From assembly GCA_964460435.1 (NCBI GenBank), contig CAYWRH010000013.1, positions 1 to 47,059 of the forward strand: a stretch of 47,059 bases of DNA. The letters run 5' to 3'. A program made the translations under genes and the position numbers. Shown piece by piece: positions 8,077 through 16,193 of this stretch. Source of the stretch: JAAZBV01 sp964460435. Lineage in GTDB: Bacteria > Desulfobacterota > DSM-4660 > Desulfatiglandales > HGW-15. The notes under the pieces are model-generated. The model made no database searches, was not told the DNA's origin, and saw only the letters and a list, made by a program, of their open reading frames with translations. The first letter of the stretch is position 1. The number at the start of each line of letters is the position of its first letter.

Positions 8077-10473
8077 ATGCGAGTTAAAAATTTCGTAACA
8101 ATCGGCGCTCTTTTTTTGATGGTCTCCATTTTTACGGCTGGCACAGTATACAGCGCACGCACAAGTGAGGGGGATGAGATAACCTCCTCAGCCGGCGAAG
8201 GGGCCGCATCAGGCGAGCCTCCTGTCATTAATGAAGATTTTTATCCCCCCGCAATTACAGCTTCCGAACAGGATGCTGCACCGGCTGCGCCGCAAAGGAA
8301 GGCAGCGGAACAGGGGAGAAACCCGGCACGCGAGAAGGAAGAAACCCGCCTGATCTCCATTGATTTTGACAATGTGGATATCAGCCTTCTGATTAAATTT
8401 ATAAGCGAGCTTACAGGCAAAAATTTTCTGGTTAATGAAAATGTCAAAGGGAAGGTCACCATCATTTCACCCTCAAAGATATCTGTTGATGAGGCATACA
8501 GGGTCTTTGAATCAGTGCTTGAGGTGCATGGCTTTGCAACAGTGCCGTCAGGGAGCATCACAAAGATAGTCCCTGTGGCCGAGGCCAGGACAAAAAATAT
8601 TGAGACCCTGCTTGGTGATGAAAAGGTCAGGCCTGAAGACAGACTTGTTACGCAGATAATCCCGCTTAAATATGCAAACCCTAAAGAGCTTGAGACACTG
8701 TTCAAAAACTTTACTTCCACAAAGGGCGGCAACCCGATAGTCTCTTATGACCCTACCGGCATGCTTATTATCACAGATACCAAATCGAATATCTCGCGCC
8801 TCATGAAGATAATAGAGGCGCTGGATGTGCCTGGCACAGGAGAGATGATAACGGTTATCCCGCTTAAAAATGCATCAGCGCAGACAATAGCAACAAACAT
8901 TGGGACAGTCTTCAGGTCAACTGCCGGCACAACAAGAAGGGCCAATGTGCCGGGGGCTGTAAACTCCCAGATAATCGCGGTGCCTGATGAAAGGATGAAT
9001 GCAGTCATACTGCTTGCATCAGAGGTTGATACCCTCAAGATAAAGGGGCTGATTGAACTGCTTGACAAAGAGATACCAAGGGGCGACGGCGGCATCCATG
9101 TCTACCCGCTCCAGAACGCAGATGCCGAGGAGATGTCAAAAACCCTCATGGCCATTCCAAAGGATACCCCGAAGCAGGGCCAGGGTTCGCCCGCTGGCAC
9201 TGCCCCCGTGCTTTCAAAGAATATCCAGATAGTGGCGGACAAGGCCACAAATTCCCTGATCATAACCGCTGAAAAGGCTGACTACATGATCCTTGAGAAT
9301 GTGATCCATGAACTGGACAAGCCAAGAAGCATGGTCTACATAGAGGCCCTGATCATGGAAGTGAGCATGAGTAACAAGCTTGAGATAGGGGTGCAGTGGC
9401 AGGTAGGAAAGGAGGGTGACAATGCATCCGTATACAGCGCATCCAACCCCGGGGTGAATAATTTCCCCTCTCTTAATTCAGATGGGAGCGTGAATCTGCC
9501 CACCGGCCTCACATACGGGGTTCTTGGAAACACCATCACGATAGGGGGCGTGGAATTTGCCGATATTGGCGCTGTCTTCAGGGCATATGCCAATGATTCC
9601 GATGTGCAGATACATTCAAGGCCGCAGATAATGAGCCTTGATAATGCAGAGGCAGAGCTGAAGGTTACAGATGAGGTGCCCTTTATATCAAGAAGGGATG
9701 AAAACACCTCAACAGGCACAACAGGCTACAGCAATTATGAATTCAAGGAGGTCGGCGTAAAGCTTAAGATCACCCCGCAGATCAACCAGGAAAGGTTTGT
9801 AAGGTTAAAGATCGAACAGGAGGTAAGCCAGGTGTTGAGTTTCGATGAGGCAGGACAGCCCAGAACCTTTAAAAGGATAGCAAACACCGTGGTGAGGATA
9901 AAGGATGGCCAGACAGTGGTAATCGGCGGCCTTATAGATACAAAGGACAACCGGACAAATTACAGGGTGCCTCTATTGAGCCGGGTCCCGATTCTGGGGT
10001 ATCTATTCAGGTCAAAGACCAATTCACTTGATAAAAAGAATCTCTATATCTTCCTGACGCCCCGTATCCAGACAAATCCTGAGGAGGTAACAACCCTTTT
10101 CGAAGAAAAAAAGGAACATATCAACTCCATACAGGAGGGGGCCATCCGAATGAATAATGATGGCAAACTCTCTGAGGATATGAGGCTTGCGGGCATGGGT
10201 TATAAATACCTTGAGCTCAAGGAATATGACAAGGCCATGAATTATTATGAAAAGGCCCTTGAAGAAAATCCCCAAAACCCCTATGCGATTCTGAATATCG
10301 GCTATATAAACCAGGTGCAGGGCAACAGCGCAAAGGCGATCGAGATGTATGAAAGGCTTATAGCGATGGCGCCAAAGGATGTGGCAGACGCATCCACTGA
10401 CCCTTTGTGGGCAGGTAAAAGGCTTACTGATATAGCAGCAGAAAACCTGAAATCATTAAAGACAGATAAATAA
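8077..10473 (+). CDS. gspD: T2SS outer-membrane secretin GspD with C-terminal TPR extension
   Basis: The secretin forms the outer-membrane channel. A signal peptide covers residues 1 to about 27 (ends VYSA). The N0 domain starts near residue 90 (ISIDFDNVDISLLIKFISEL) and is followed by N1-N3 repeats with the typical VIPLKNA motifs. The secretin core runs from about 410 to 665 and includes VVIGGLIDTKDNRTNYRVPLL. After the core, residues 702-798 add a tail with two tetratricopeptide repeats (YKYLELKEYDKAMNYYEKAL; AKAIEMYERLIAMAP), which ordinary GspD proteins lack. gspE follows one base after the stop. Confidence 0.93.
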   Translation: MRVKNFVTIGALFLMVSIFTAGTVYSARTSEGDEITSSAGEGAASGEPPVINEDFYPPAITASEQDAAPAAPQRKAAEQGRNPAREKEETRLISIDFDNVDISLLIKFISELTGKNFLVNENVKGKVTIISPSKISVDEAYRVFESVLEVHGFATVPSGSITKIVPVAEARTKNIETLLGDEKVRPEDRLVTQIIPLKYANPKELETLFKNFTSTKGGNPIVSYDPTGMLIITDTKSNISRLMKIIEALDVPGTGEMITVIPLKNASAQTIATNIGTVFRSTAGTTRRANVPGAVNSQIIAVPDERMNAVILLASEVDTLKIKGLIELLDKEIPRGDGGIHVYPLQNADAEEMSKTLMAIPKDTPKQGQGSPAGTAPVLSKNIQIVADKATNSLIITAEKADYMILENVIHELDKPRSMVYIEALIMEVSMSNKLEIGVQWQVGKEGDNASVYSASNPGVNNFPSLNSDGSVNLPTGLTYGVLGNTITIGGVEFADIGAVFRAYANDSDVQIHSRPQIMSLDNAEAELKVTDEVPFISRRDENTSTGTTGYSNYEFKEVGVKLKITPQINQERFVRLKIEQEVSQVLSFDEAGQPRTFKRIANTVVRIKDGQTVVIGGLIDTKDNRTNYRVPLLSRVPILGYLFRSKTNSLDKKNLYIFLTPRIQTNPEEVTTLFEEKKEHINSIQEGAIRMNNDGKLSEDMRLAGMGYKYLELKEYDKAMNYYEKALEENPQNPYAILNIGYINQVQGNSAKAIEMYERLIAMAPKDVADASTDPLWAGKRLTDIAAENLKSLKTDK

Positions 10474-10474
10474 T

Positions 10475-12163
10475 ATGAAATCCCTCGGACAGATACTTCT
10501 TGAACTAAGGCTTATAACACAGGAACAACTGGATGAAGGCATGAATACCCAGAAGGAGAAGGGCGGCCTTATCGGCGAAATACTTGTCAGAAAAAAGCTT
10601 TTGTCCGAAAATGATCTGCTCAAGGCCCTTGGCATACAGTATAATATGGATTATCATACCGCTATTTCAGTCAGTGAGCTGAGCACCGAATTCACAGAAA
10701 AGGTGCCCATACAGTACCTTAAAAAATATTGCATGATACCGCTTATCACCGGTGACTCCAAAAAGATAGCCATAAACAACCCTTTAGACTTTCAGCCACT
10801 GGATGACCTGAGGCTTCAGCTTAACATGAAGGATGCAGAGCCGGTGCTTGCCCCGAAGGCGGAGATAATCTCCTCAATAAATTTCATATATGACAGCAGC
10901 CAGGACTCCGCGGAACAGGTGCTTCAGGATATGCACGATGAAAGCGGGGATTCCATAATCTCCGCCATACAGGAGGCAGGAGACCTGCTGGATGACACTA
11001 GCGATGCCCCCATAATTAAGCTTGTAAATGTCATGCTTTCACAGGCGGTAAAGGACAAGGCTAGTGATATCCACATAGAGCCGACGCAGAAAGGGCTCAA
11101 GATAAGATACAGGCTTGATGGCATACTGTACGACATGATCTCCCCCCCTAAACAGATACAGGCAGCCCTGATTTCCCGTATCAAGGTTATGGCAGATATG
11201 AATATAGCTGAAAAGAGGCTCCCGCAGGATGGCCGTATTGAGATAAGGATAGGCGATAAGAACATAGATATCAGGGTCTCAACAATCCCTACCGCCTATG
11301 GTGAGAGGGTGGTCTTAAGGCTGCTGGACAAGACAAAGATTTTTATCAGCGTATCAGAGCTGGGCATGCCAAAAGAGAGGCTCGGTGAATTCAATGAACT
11401 CATCAATGCGGCGCACGGGATATTCCTTGTAACAGGTCCGACCGGGAGCGGAAAAACAACCACGCTCTACGCTGCCCTCTCACAGATAAACAATACGGAT
11501 AAAAACATCATAACCATTGAAGACCCTATAGAATACCAGCTTGAAGGTGTGGGACAGATTCAGGTAAACCCAAAGATAGACCTCACCTTTTCACGGGGCT
11601 TGCGCTCTATTGTAAGGCAGGACCCTGATGTCATCCTTGTGGGCGAGATAAGGGACCTTGAGACAGCCGAGATCGCCATACAGTCTGCGCTCACAGGCCA
11701 CCTGGTTTTTTCTACCCTCCATACAAATGACGCTGCCAGTGCAGTTACAAGGCTGATAGATATGGGCATAGAGCCATTTCTGATCACATCATCGGTCATA
11801 GCCATTCTTGCCCAGAGGCTTGTCAGGGTAATCTGCCCCGTATGCAAAGAGGCATATAATCCGGATGAACAATCCCTTTCAAAGGTGGGCATAACCCCTG
11901 AGATGCTTAAAGGGAGAAACATATACAGGGGAAGGGGATGCGCCTCCTGTCTTAATACCGGCTATTCAGGCAGGACCGGGATATTTGAACTGCTGATAAT
12001 AAATGAGGCAATACAGAACCTGATACTGAAAACCTCTGATTCAAACGCAATAAAACAGAAGGCGGTTGAGCACGGTATGGTTACTCTGAGGCAGAACGGG
12101 GCAGAGAAGGTGCTTAACGGCATTACCACAATAGAGGAGGTGTTCAGGGTTACCTATCAGTAG
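10475..12163 (+). CDS. gspE: T2SS ATPase GspE
   Basis: Cytoplasmic hexameric ATPase that powers pseudopilus assembly. The N-terminal MshEN-like domain (residues 1 to about 140) is followed by the RecA-like motor: Walker A GPTGSGKTT at 321-329, Asp box ITIEDPIE near 350, Walker B VILVGEIRD near 390 and His box LVFSTLHTND near 415. The zinc tetracysteine of GspE/PilB enzymes is present (C454, C457, C489, C492). At 562 aa it is complete and closes the T2SS run. Being downstream of gspD is unusual compared with the classical gspC-D-E order, although D and E remain adjacent. Confidence 0.93.
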   Translation: MKSLGQILLELRLITQEQLDEGMNTQKEKGGLIGEILVRKKLLSENDLLKALGIQYNMDYHTAISVSELSTEFTEKVPIQYLKKYCMIPLITGDSKKIAINNPLDFQPLDDLRLQLNMKDAEPVLAPKAEIISSINFIYDSSQDSAEQVLQDMHDESGDSIISAIQEAGDLLDDTSDAPIIKLVNVMLSQAVKDKASDIHIEPTQKGLKIRYRLDGILYDMISPPKQIQAALISRIKVMADMNIAEKRLPQDGRIEIRIGDKNIDIRVSTIPTAYGERVVLRLLDKTKIFISVSELGMPKERLGEFNELINAAHGIFLVTGPTGSGKTTTLYAALSQINNTDKNIITIEDPIEYQLEGVGQIQVNPKIDLTFSRGLRSIVRQDPDVILVGEIRDLETAEIAIQSALTGHLVFSTLHTNDAASAVTRLIDMGIEPFLITSSVIAILAQRLVRVICPVCKEAYNPDEQSLSKVGITPEMLKGRNIYRGRGCASCLNTGYSGRTGIFELLIINEAIQNLILKTSDSNAIKQKAVEHGMVTLRQNGAEKVLNGITTIEEVFRVTYQ

Positions 12164-12178
12164 AAAACTTTTTATACC

Positions 12179-12207
12179 TTGTAATTTAAAAAAATAAATG
12201 CTATGTT
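12179..12207 (+). promoter_or_regulatory. Possible promoter for the zinc-ribbon gene
   Basis: TTGTAA (12179-12184), a 17-bp spacer ending in TGC (extended -10 character), then TATGTT (12202-12207), about 59 bp ahead of the ATG at 12266. Sequence match only. Confidence 0.4.
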
Positions 12208-12265
12208 TTCGCAAGGTTATGGATGGTTCAAAAATTAATTCAATGATCAGTATGGGTGCATTATC

Positions 12266-12556
12266 ATGAAAATACATTGTCCCGAGTGTAAAACAAAATA
12301 CAGCCTGGATACAGACAAGATCCCCGCTGCTCCGAATAAGGGAATAACTGTGACATGCCCGAAATGTAAACATAAATTCCCTTTAACCATTGAACCCAAA
12401 GAATCCGTGGAAGAAAATAAAAATACCGTGCAGGAGATACTTATTCCGTGCCCGTCATGCGGCCATATAAGCATTTCACAGAAGAAATGTCCTGGCTGCG
12501 GAAAGGTATTTACCCATGAAGATGTGGAAAAGCTGAAGATAACAATCAATATCTGA
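12266..12556 (+). CDS. Small double zinc-ribbon protein (MJ0042 type)
   Basis: A 96-residue protein. The N-terminus is the MJ0042-family zinc finger: CPECKTKYSLD, then IPAAPNKGITVTCPKCKHKF, giving paired CxxC motifs around a conserved beta hairpin. A second zinc ribbon follows (CPSC near residue 70, CPGC near residue 80). No catalytic domain is visible. Such domains often sit at the N-terminus of larger membrane or regulatory proteins; here the protein stands alone. Its target is unknown. Confidence 0.75.
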   Translation: MKIHCPECKTKYSLDTDKIPAAPNKGITVTCPKCKHKFPLTIEPKESVEENKNTVQEILIPCPSCGHISISQKKCPGCGKVFTHEDVEKLKITINI

Positions 12557-12661
12557 CCATATCTTTTAACTGTAATGTAAACTGCCTTTTAGGCACAATA
12601 TCCGCCTGCTTCTATAACTAAGAAAGCAATATTTATAAACCTGAACAGTTATAGGAAAAAA

Positions 12662-13042
12662 ATGATGTCGGAAATAAAAAAAGAGATACTGATAGTGGAT
12701 GACGAAGAACAGATGCGCCTTGCCCTGAGGCGTATGCTGGAAAAAGAGGGCTATTCTGTAAGAGAGGCTGAAAATGGTGACAAGGCCATCAGGGCACACA
12801 GGGAAAGACAGGCTGACCTTATCATCACAGACATAATAATGCCTGATAAGGAGGGGCTTGGCACCATCGTGGAGCTTAAAAGTGAATTTCCCGATGTAAA
12901 GATATTCGCCATGTCCGGAGGCGGGAAAAACTCCCCTGACCAGTATCTGCGCATGGCCAAGGGGCTTGGTGTTGACAGGGTATTTATAAAGCCTTTTAAC
13001 CGTGAAGATATACTCTCAGCCGTTGCAGAGGCGCTTAAATAG
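12662..13042 (+). CDS. Stand-alone response regulator receiver (CheY-like)
   Basis: A single REC domain of 126 aa. The acidic pocket DD is at residues 13-14, the phospho-acceptor is D57 in LIITDIIMPD, and the conserved Lys is in VFIKPFN near residue 115. There is no output domain, so it would act by protein contact or as a relay. No histidine kinase is nearby. The start could be either of two adjacent ATG codons (12662 or 12665). Confidence 0.85.
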   Translation: MMSEIKKEILIVDDEEQMRLALRRMLEKEGYSVREAENGDKAIRAHRERQADLIITDIIMPDKEGLGTIVELKSEFPDVKIFAMSGGGKNSPDQYLRMAKGLGVDRVFIKPFNREDILSAVAEALK

Positions 13043-13094
13043 CACAGATAGTACTAATAATTATTTTACTTATGCGAGCTCGGATGGGCACCAA

Positions 13095-14288
13095 TTAGTT
13101 TCCGCCATCCTGCTTCCGCCTGTTTTTACCGCCCTTCCTCAGTATATAATTAACAGTGTTATGGTATTTTTTAAGGACAACTGATACCGGACCGAATCTC
13201 CTCAATATTTTGCCATAGAGGGACCGGTTTTCCCTATAAAGCCTGCCAGCAGTCATGCCAGAGGGGAGCTTTTTGATGGCCATTATCAGCTCTTCATCCT
13301 GATCCTTGTATAAAAACTTTTCAGGGTCTAATCCGACTTTAACAGCAAAGTTATGCCAGCTTTTATATTTTACATAAACCATGGCCTGGTATCGCTGTTT
13401 AAGTTTTTTGAGGGCACTGATGCGCTCTTCGCCTGTTAATTTGTTAATCCTGTATGCTGCTTTTATAACCTTGTTCATCTCTTCATCAGAATAGCGGTTT
13501 ATCAGATACACTTTCCTGTAATCAATGCCTGCGGCCTCAAGGGCCTTTGGATATGAGCCGAACCTTCTGCGTGACGCATTGTAAAGACGGAGTTCCGATT
13601 TGGCAACAGCCTTTTCATTTAAAGGCAACCCCTTTTTCTGGCGATCCTTAAGAATATTTATCACATCTTCATCGGAAAGGCTGATTCTCGCAGCCAGCTT
13701 CCGATGCTTGTCCGGACTGATTCCAAGCTGAGAGATGGCAGCGTCCCAGCTTCCAAAAAAACGAATTGCAGCATCGGTAGTTGACCTGTCATGGGCTTGT
13801 ATAGAATAGAAGTTGATCTGGCCTCCACGCTCACGATAGTCCTCAATGCGGTCAAGAAGGTATTCAGGTGTCCAGAGTTCTTCCCAGTGAGGCAGGGTGC
13901 GTTTAGGGTTAACCGGTTTTCGTTTCATTCTGCTGCGCGCAATGCGAAGGGTTTCGGACATCAGTTCAGCATCAGGATATTCCCTATGATATTCCACAGG
14001 GGTCATTGAGTGATTTCCCATAAGGTGCCCGGTAATGATGCTGAAATGTTTTCCACAGATCTTGCAGACAACGTAATCAAGGTATTCCCGCTCAATATCT
14101 TTATAGTCGATTCCCGCCGCAATCAAAAGTTTTCGCCAGCCAAGAAAGGGTTTAACAGCATAGGCAGCGTGAACCAGGTCAGGAAAAAGGCGTTTTGCAG
14201 CAGTCAGGTTAAGAGGGGCATGCTGACTGTGAAGCTCTCTAATCTTATCCACCATCCAGGAAATCTGGCTTTTAGTTGCTGAACTCAT
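13095..14288 (-). CDS. Protein with MucR/Ros-like zinc finger and repeated helical DNA-binding-type modules
   Basis: A 397-residue protein. Residues 75-93 hold C75-x2-C78-x9-H88-x4-H93 followed by MTPVEYHREYP, which resembles the zinc finger of the Ros/MucR family (HLxxxHxMTPEEYR). Around it are at least four divergent copies of a module of about 55 residues ending in (F)G-x-W/Y-x-x-A-x-x-x-x-G-I/L-D: copies end at about residues 61, 191, 256 and 321, with a partial one at 375. This pattern matches the homing-endonuclease-associated repeat type that accompanies DNA-binding proteins. No nuclease motif (HNH, GIY-YIG) is present. It is probably a DNA-binding protein; its specificity is unknown. 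It lies opposite to its left neighbour. Confidence 0.55.
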   Translation of the reverse strand: MSSATKSQISWMVDKIRELHSQHAPLNLTAAKRLFPDLVHAAYAVKPFLGWRKLLIAAGIDYKDIEREYLDYVVCKICGKHFSIITGHLMGNHSMTPVEYHREYPDAELMSETLRIARSRMKRKPVNPKRTLPHWEELWTPEYLLDRIEDYRERGGQINFYSIQAHDRSTTDAAIRFFGSWDAAISQLGISPDKHRKLAARISLSDEDVINILKDRQKKGLPLNEKAVAKSELRLYNASRRRFGSYPKALEAAGIDYRKVYLINRYSDEEMNKVIKAAYRINKLTGEERISALKKLKQRYQAMVYVKYKSWHNFAVKVGLDPEKFLYKDQDEELIMAIKKLPSGMTAGRLYRENRSLYGKILRRFGPVSVVLKKYHNTVNYILRKGGKNRRKQDGGN

Positions 14289-14329
14289 ATGATGTTTTGT
14301 TTAGTATTGTTGATATTAGTTAGTAGCGG

Positions 14330-14444
14330 GAATATAGAGAAGAGACTTCAGGATGTCAATAACCTCTTTTATCTTATCTTGAAGAAAGGGCTTTATTTTA
14401 TCCAGATTATTTCTCGGGCGTGTGAGATGGGGTTGAGAATATGG
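14330..14444 (-). other. Short coding-like stretch without start (possible gene remnant)
   Basis: On the minus strand the gap between the amidase stop and the zinc-finger protein contains an open frame of about 40 codons that reads NNLDKIKPFLQDKIKEVI and ends ILKSLLYIPATN at a stop near 14323. It looks like real amphipathic helical protein rather than random sequence, but has no start codon. It may be the end of a decayed gene. The match to any family is unknown. Confidence 0.25.
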
Positions 14445-14453
14445 AGTTAAAGT

Positions 14454-16193
14454 TTACCCGCCTGAGTATGCCATGTCTATGCTTTTTATATATTCGTCCA
14501 CCCCTCTTGAAATGCCTTCAGAAAGAATCTCCTTATAATTATCGCTAATAAGTTTCTTTCTCTCTATGCTGTTTGTAAGAAAGCCTGTTTCAATTAGTAT
14601 GGATGGCATCTCTGCGCCTATAAGCACATAGAATGGCGCCTGTTTTACACCCAGGCTCTTGTTAACCTGGTATTTTTTCTTTAAATCCCCCATAATCCCG
14701 TCCTGGACAGAGTGGGCAAGCCTGCTTGATTCGCTTATTTTGGTATTGAGCATAAGGTCATTAAGTATTGACTGGAGATCGCTTATGTTCTTTTCAGATG
14801 TGGCGTTTTCCCTTGCCGCTACCAGCACAGCCTGCTTGTCAGTGGCCATGTTCAAGAAGTATGTCTCAATTCCGTATATGGCACTCTCCTTATGGGCATT
14901 TACATGAAGCGAAATAAAGAGGTCAGCCTTTTTTATATTGGCAAAGGCAGTCCTTTCATCAAGGGGAATAAAGATATCTGTGCTCCTTGTTAGCAGCACC
15001 TCACATCCCAGCCTCTTTTCCAGCCTGATTTTAAGCCTTTTTGCCATATCAAGGACTATATCCTTTTCCTTTATGTCTCCATTTATATAACATCCGGGGT
15101 CCTTGCCGCCATGACCCGGGTCTATTACTATCCTCTTAACAGAGAGACCCAGCTGCCTTGCAAGGGATACAGTGTCATCCGGTTTTTGAGTCTTTTTAAT
15201 CCCCCTTTCGACTGGTCTCTTCTGAGGTTTCTTTTCTCCGCCTGCAGCGGCCATGCTGTTACCCTGCACATCCACAACTATCCTGAAGGGGTCATGAAGC
15301 CTGAAGGTCTTGTAACCGCTGATGCTTTCTATGTCGAGTACAACCCTGACAGTATCAGGGGTATACTGGCCTGCCCTTGCTGTCTTTAAAAGTCCGTCTT
15401 TTATAGGTATGTAGGTCTCTATATCTTTGCCTGCCAGTGATCTTTTTATATCAAGGTAGAGCCTTCTGGGTTTATCAAGATCCTGGTCTTTTTTAAGGAG
15501 ATGATCACTGTACTCCACCGGCTTGTCAAGATCAATTACCACCCTTGTATAGGTTGGGGTTGACCAGTAGCGTATATTCCTTACTGTTGCCAGCCCGGCC
15601 TCTTCTGTGCCGGTTGATGTATCATTTTTTGCCGCCTCCTTCTCCTGTTTTTCACCCAGAATGGCCGAGAGCTTTTCCAGCATGCTCTTTGCCGCAGGCC
15701 TCATATCGCCGTTAGGGAACTTGATCTCCACCTTGAGAAACTCAACATATGCCTGTGTATTATCCTTTTTAATGGCATAGTATATCTCTCCCATTTTATA
15801 CTGTGCATCATCAGCAAGAGAGTGTTCTGGGTACTCCTTTACGATCCTTTCATACAGTTTAAGGGCTTCATTAAGGTCCTTTTCAAGCGTTGATATCCTG
15901 TTCAGCCTTACGTACATACCCGCAGAATGAAAGAGCGCCCATGCAGCCTGGTCAGTTTTTGGATAATCTGTATATATCTTCTCATATGCCGCAATACAGG
16001 TCTCCCAGTTATGCCTGTAGCTCATGCGCTTATTTGACTGGTAGAGTGATTCCCTGCTGCTATCAGCGTTCCTGAGCGCATTTTCAGCCGAGGTGGCAGC
16101 GCCTGTATTACCTCCTGAGGCGATAAGCATAAAGAATAGTATAAGGGTTATAAACAGTGCAGGAGGATATCTTTTGTCTGAAATAGTTATCAT
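14454..16193 (-). CDS. N-acetylmuramoyl-L-alanine amidase with TPR and AMIN domains
   Basis: Periplasmic zinc amidase that cleaves the peptide from MurNAc, usually for daughter-cell separation. It has a signal peptide (about residues 1-33), tetratricopeptide-like helices (about 40-165, with YRHNWETCIAAYEKIYTDYP), an AMIN domain (about 205-320) for septal targeting, and an Amidase_3 catalytic domain (about 350-575). The metal ligands are visible as His in VIDPGHGGKDPG, Glu in KEKDIVLDM and His in FISLHVNAH; the catalytic Glu is in SILIETGFLTN. The 579-residue length reflects the extra TPR part. Its ATG overlaps the mutS stop (ATGA), so it is translated as the last gene of the mutS operon. Confidence 0.9.
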   Translation of the reverse strand: MITISDKRYPPALFITLILFFMLIASGGNTGAATSAENALRNADSSRESLYQSNKRMSYRHNWETCIAAYEKIYTDYPKTDQAAWALFHSAGMYVRLNRISTLEKDLNEALKLYERIVKEYPEHSLADDAQYKMGEIYYAIKKDNTQAYVEFLKVEIKFPNGDMRPAAKSMLEKLSAILGEKQEKEAAKNDTSTGTEEAGLATVRNIRYWSTPTYTRVVIDLDKPVEYSDHLLKKDQDLDKPRRLYLDIKRSLAGKDIETYIPIKDGLLKTARAGQYTPDTVRVVLDIESISGYKTFRLHDPFRIVVDVQGNSMAAAGGEKKPQKRPVERGIKKTQKPDDTVSLARQLGLSVKRIVIDPGHGGKDPGCYINGDIKEKDIVLDMAKRLKIRLEKRLGCEVLLTRSTDIFIPLDERTAFANIKKADLFISLHVNAHKESAIYGIETYFLNMATDKQAVLVAARENATSEKNISDLQSILNDLMLNTKISESSRLAHSVQDGIMGDLKKKYQVNKSLGVKQAPFYVLIGAEMPSILIETGFLTNSIERKKLISDNYKEILSEGISRGVDEYIKSIDMAYSGG

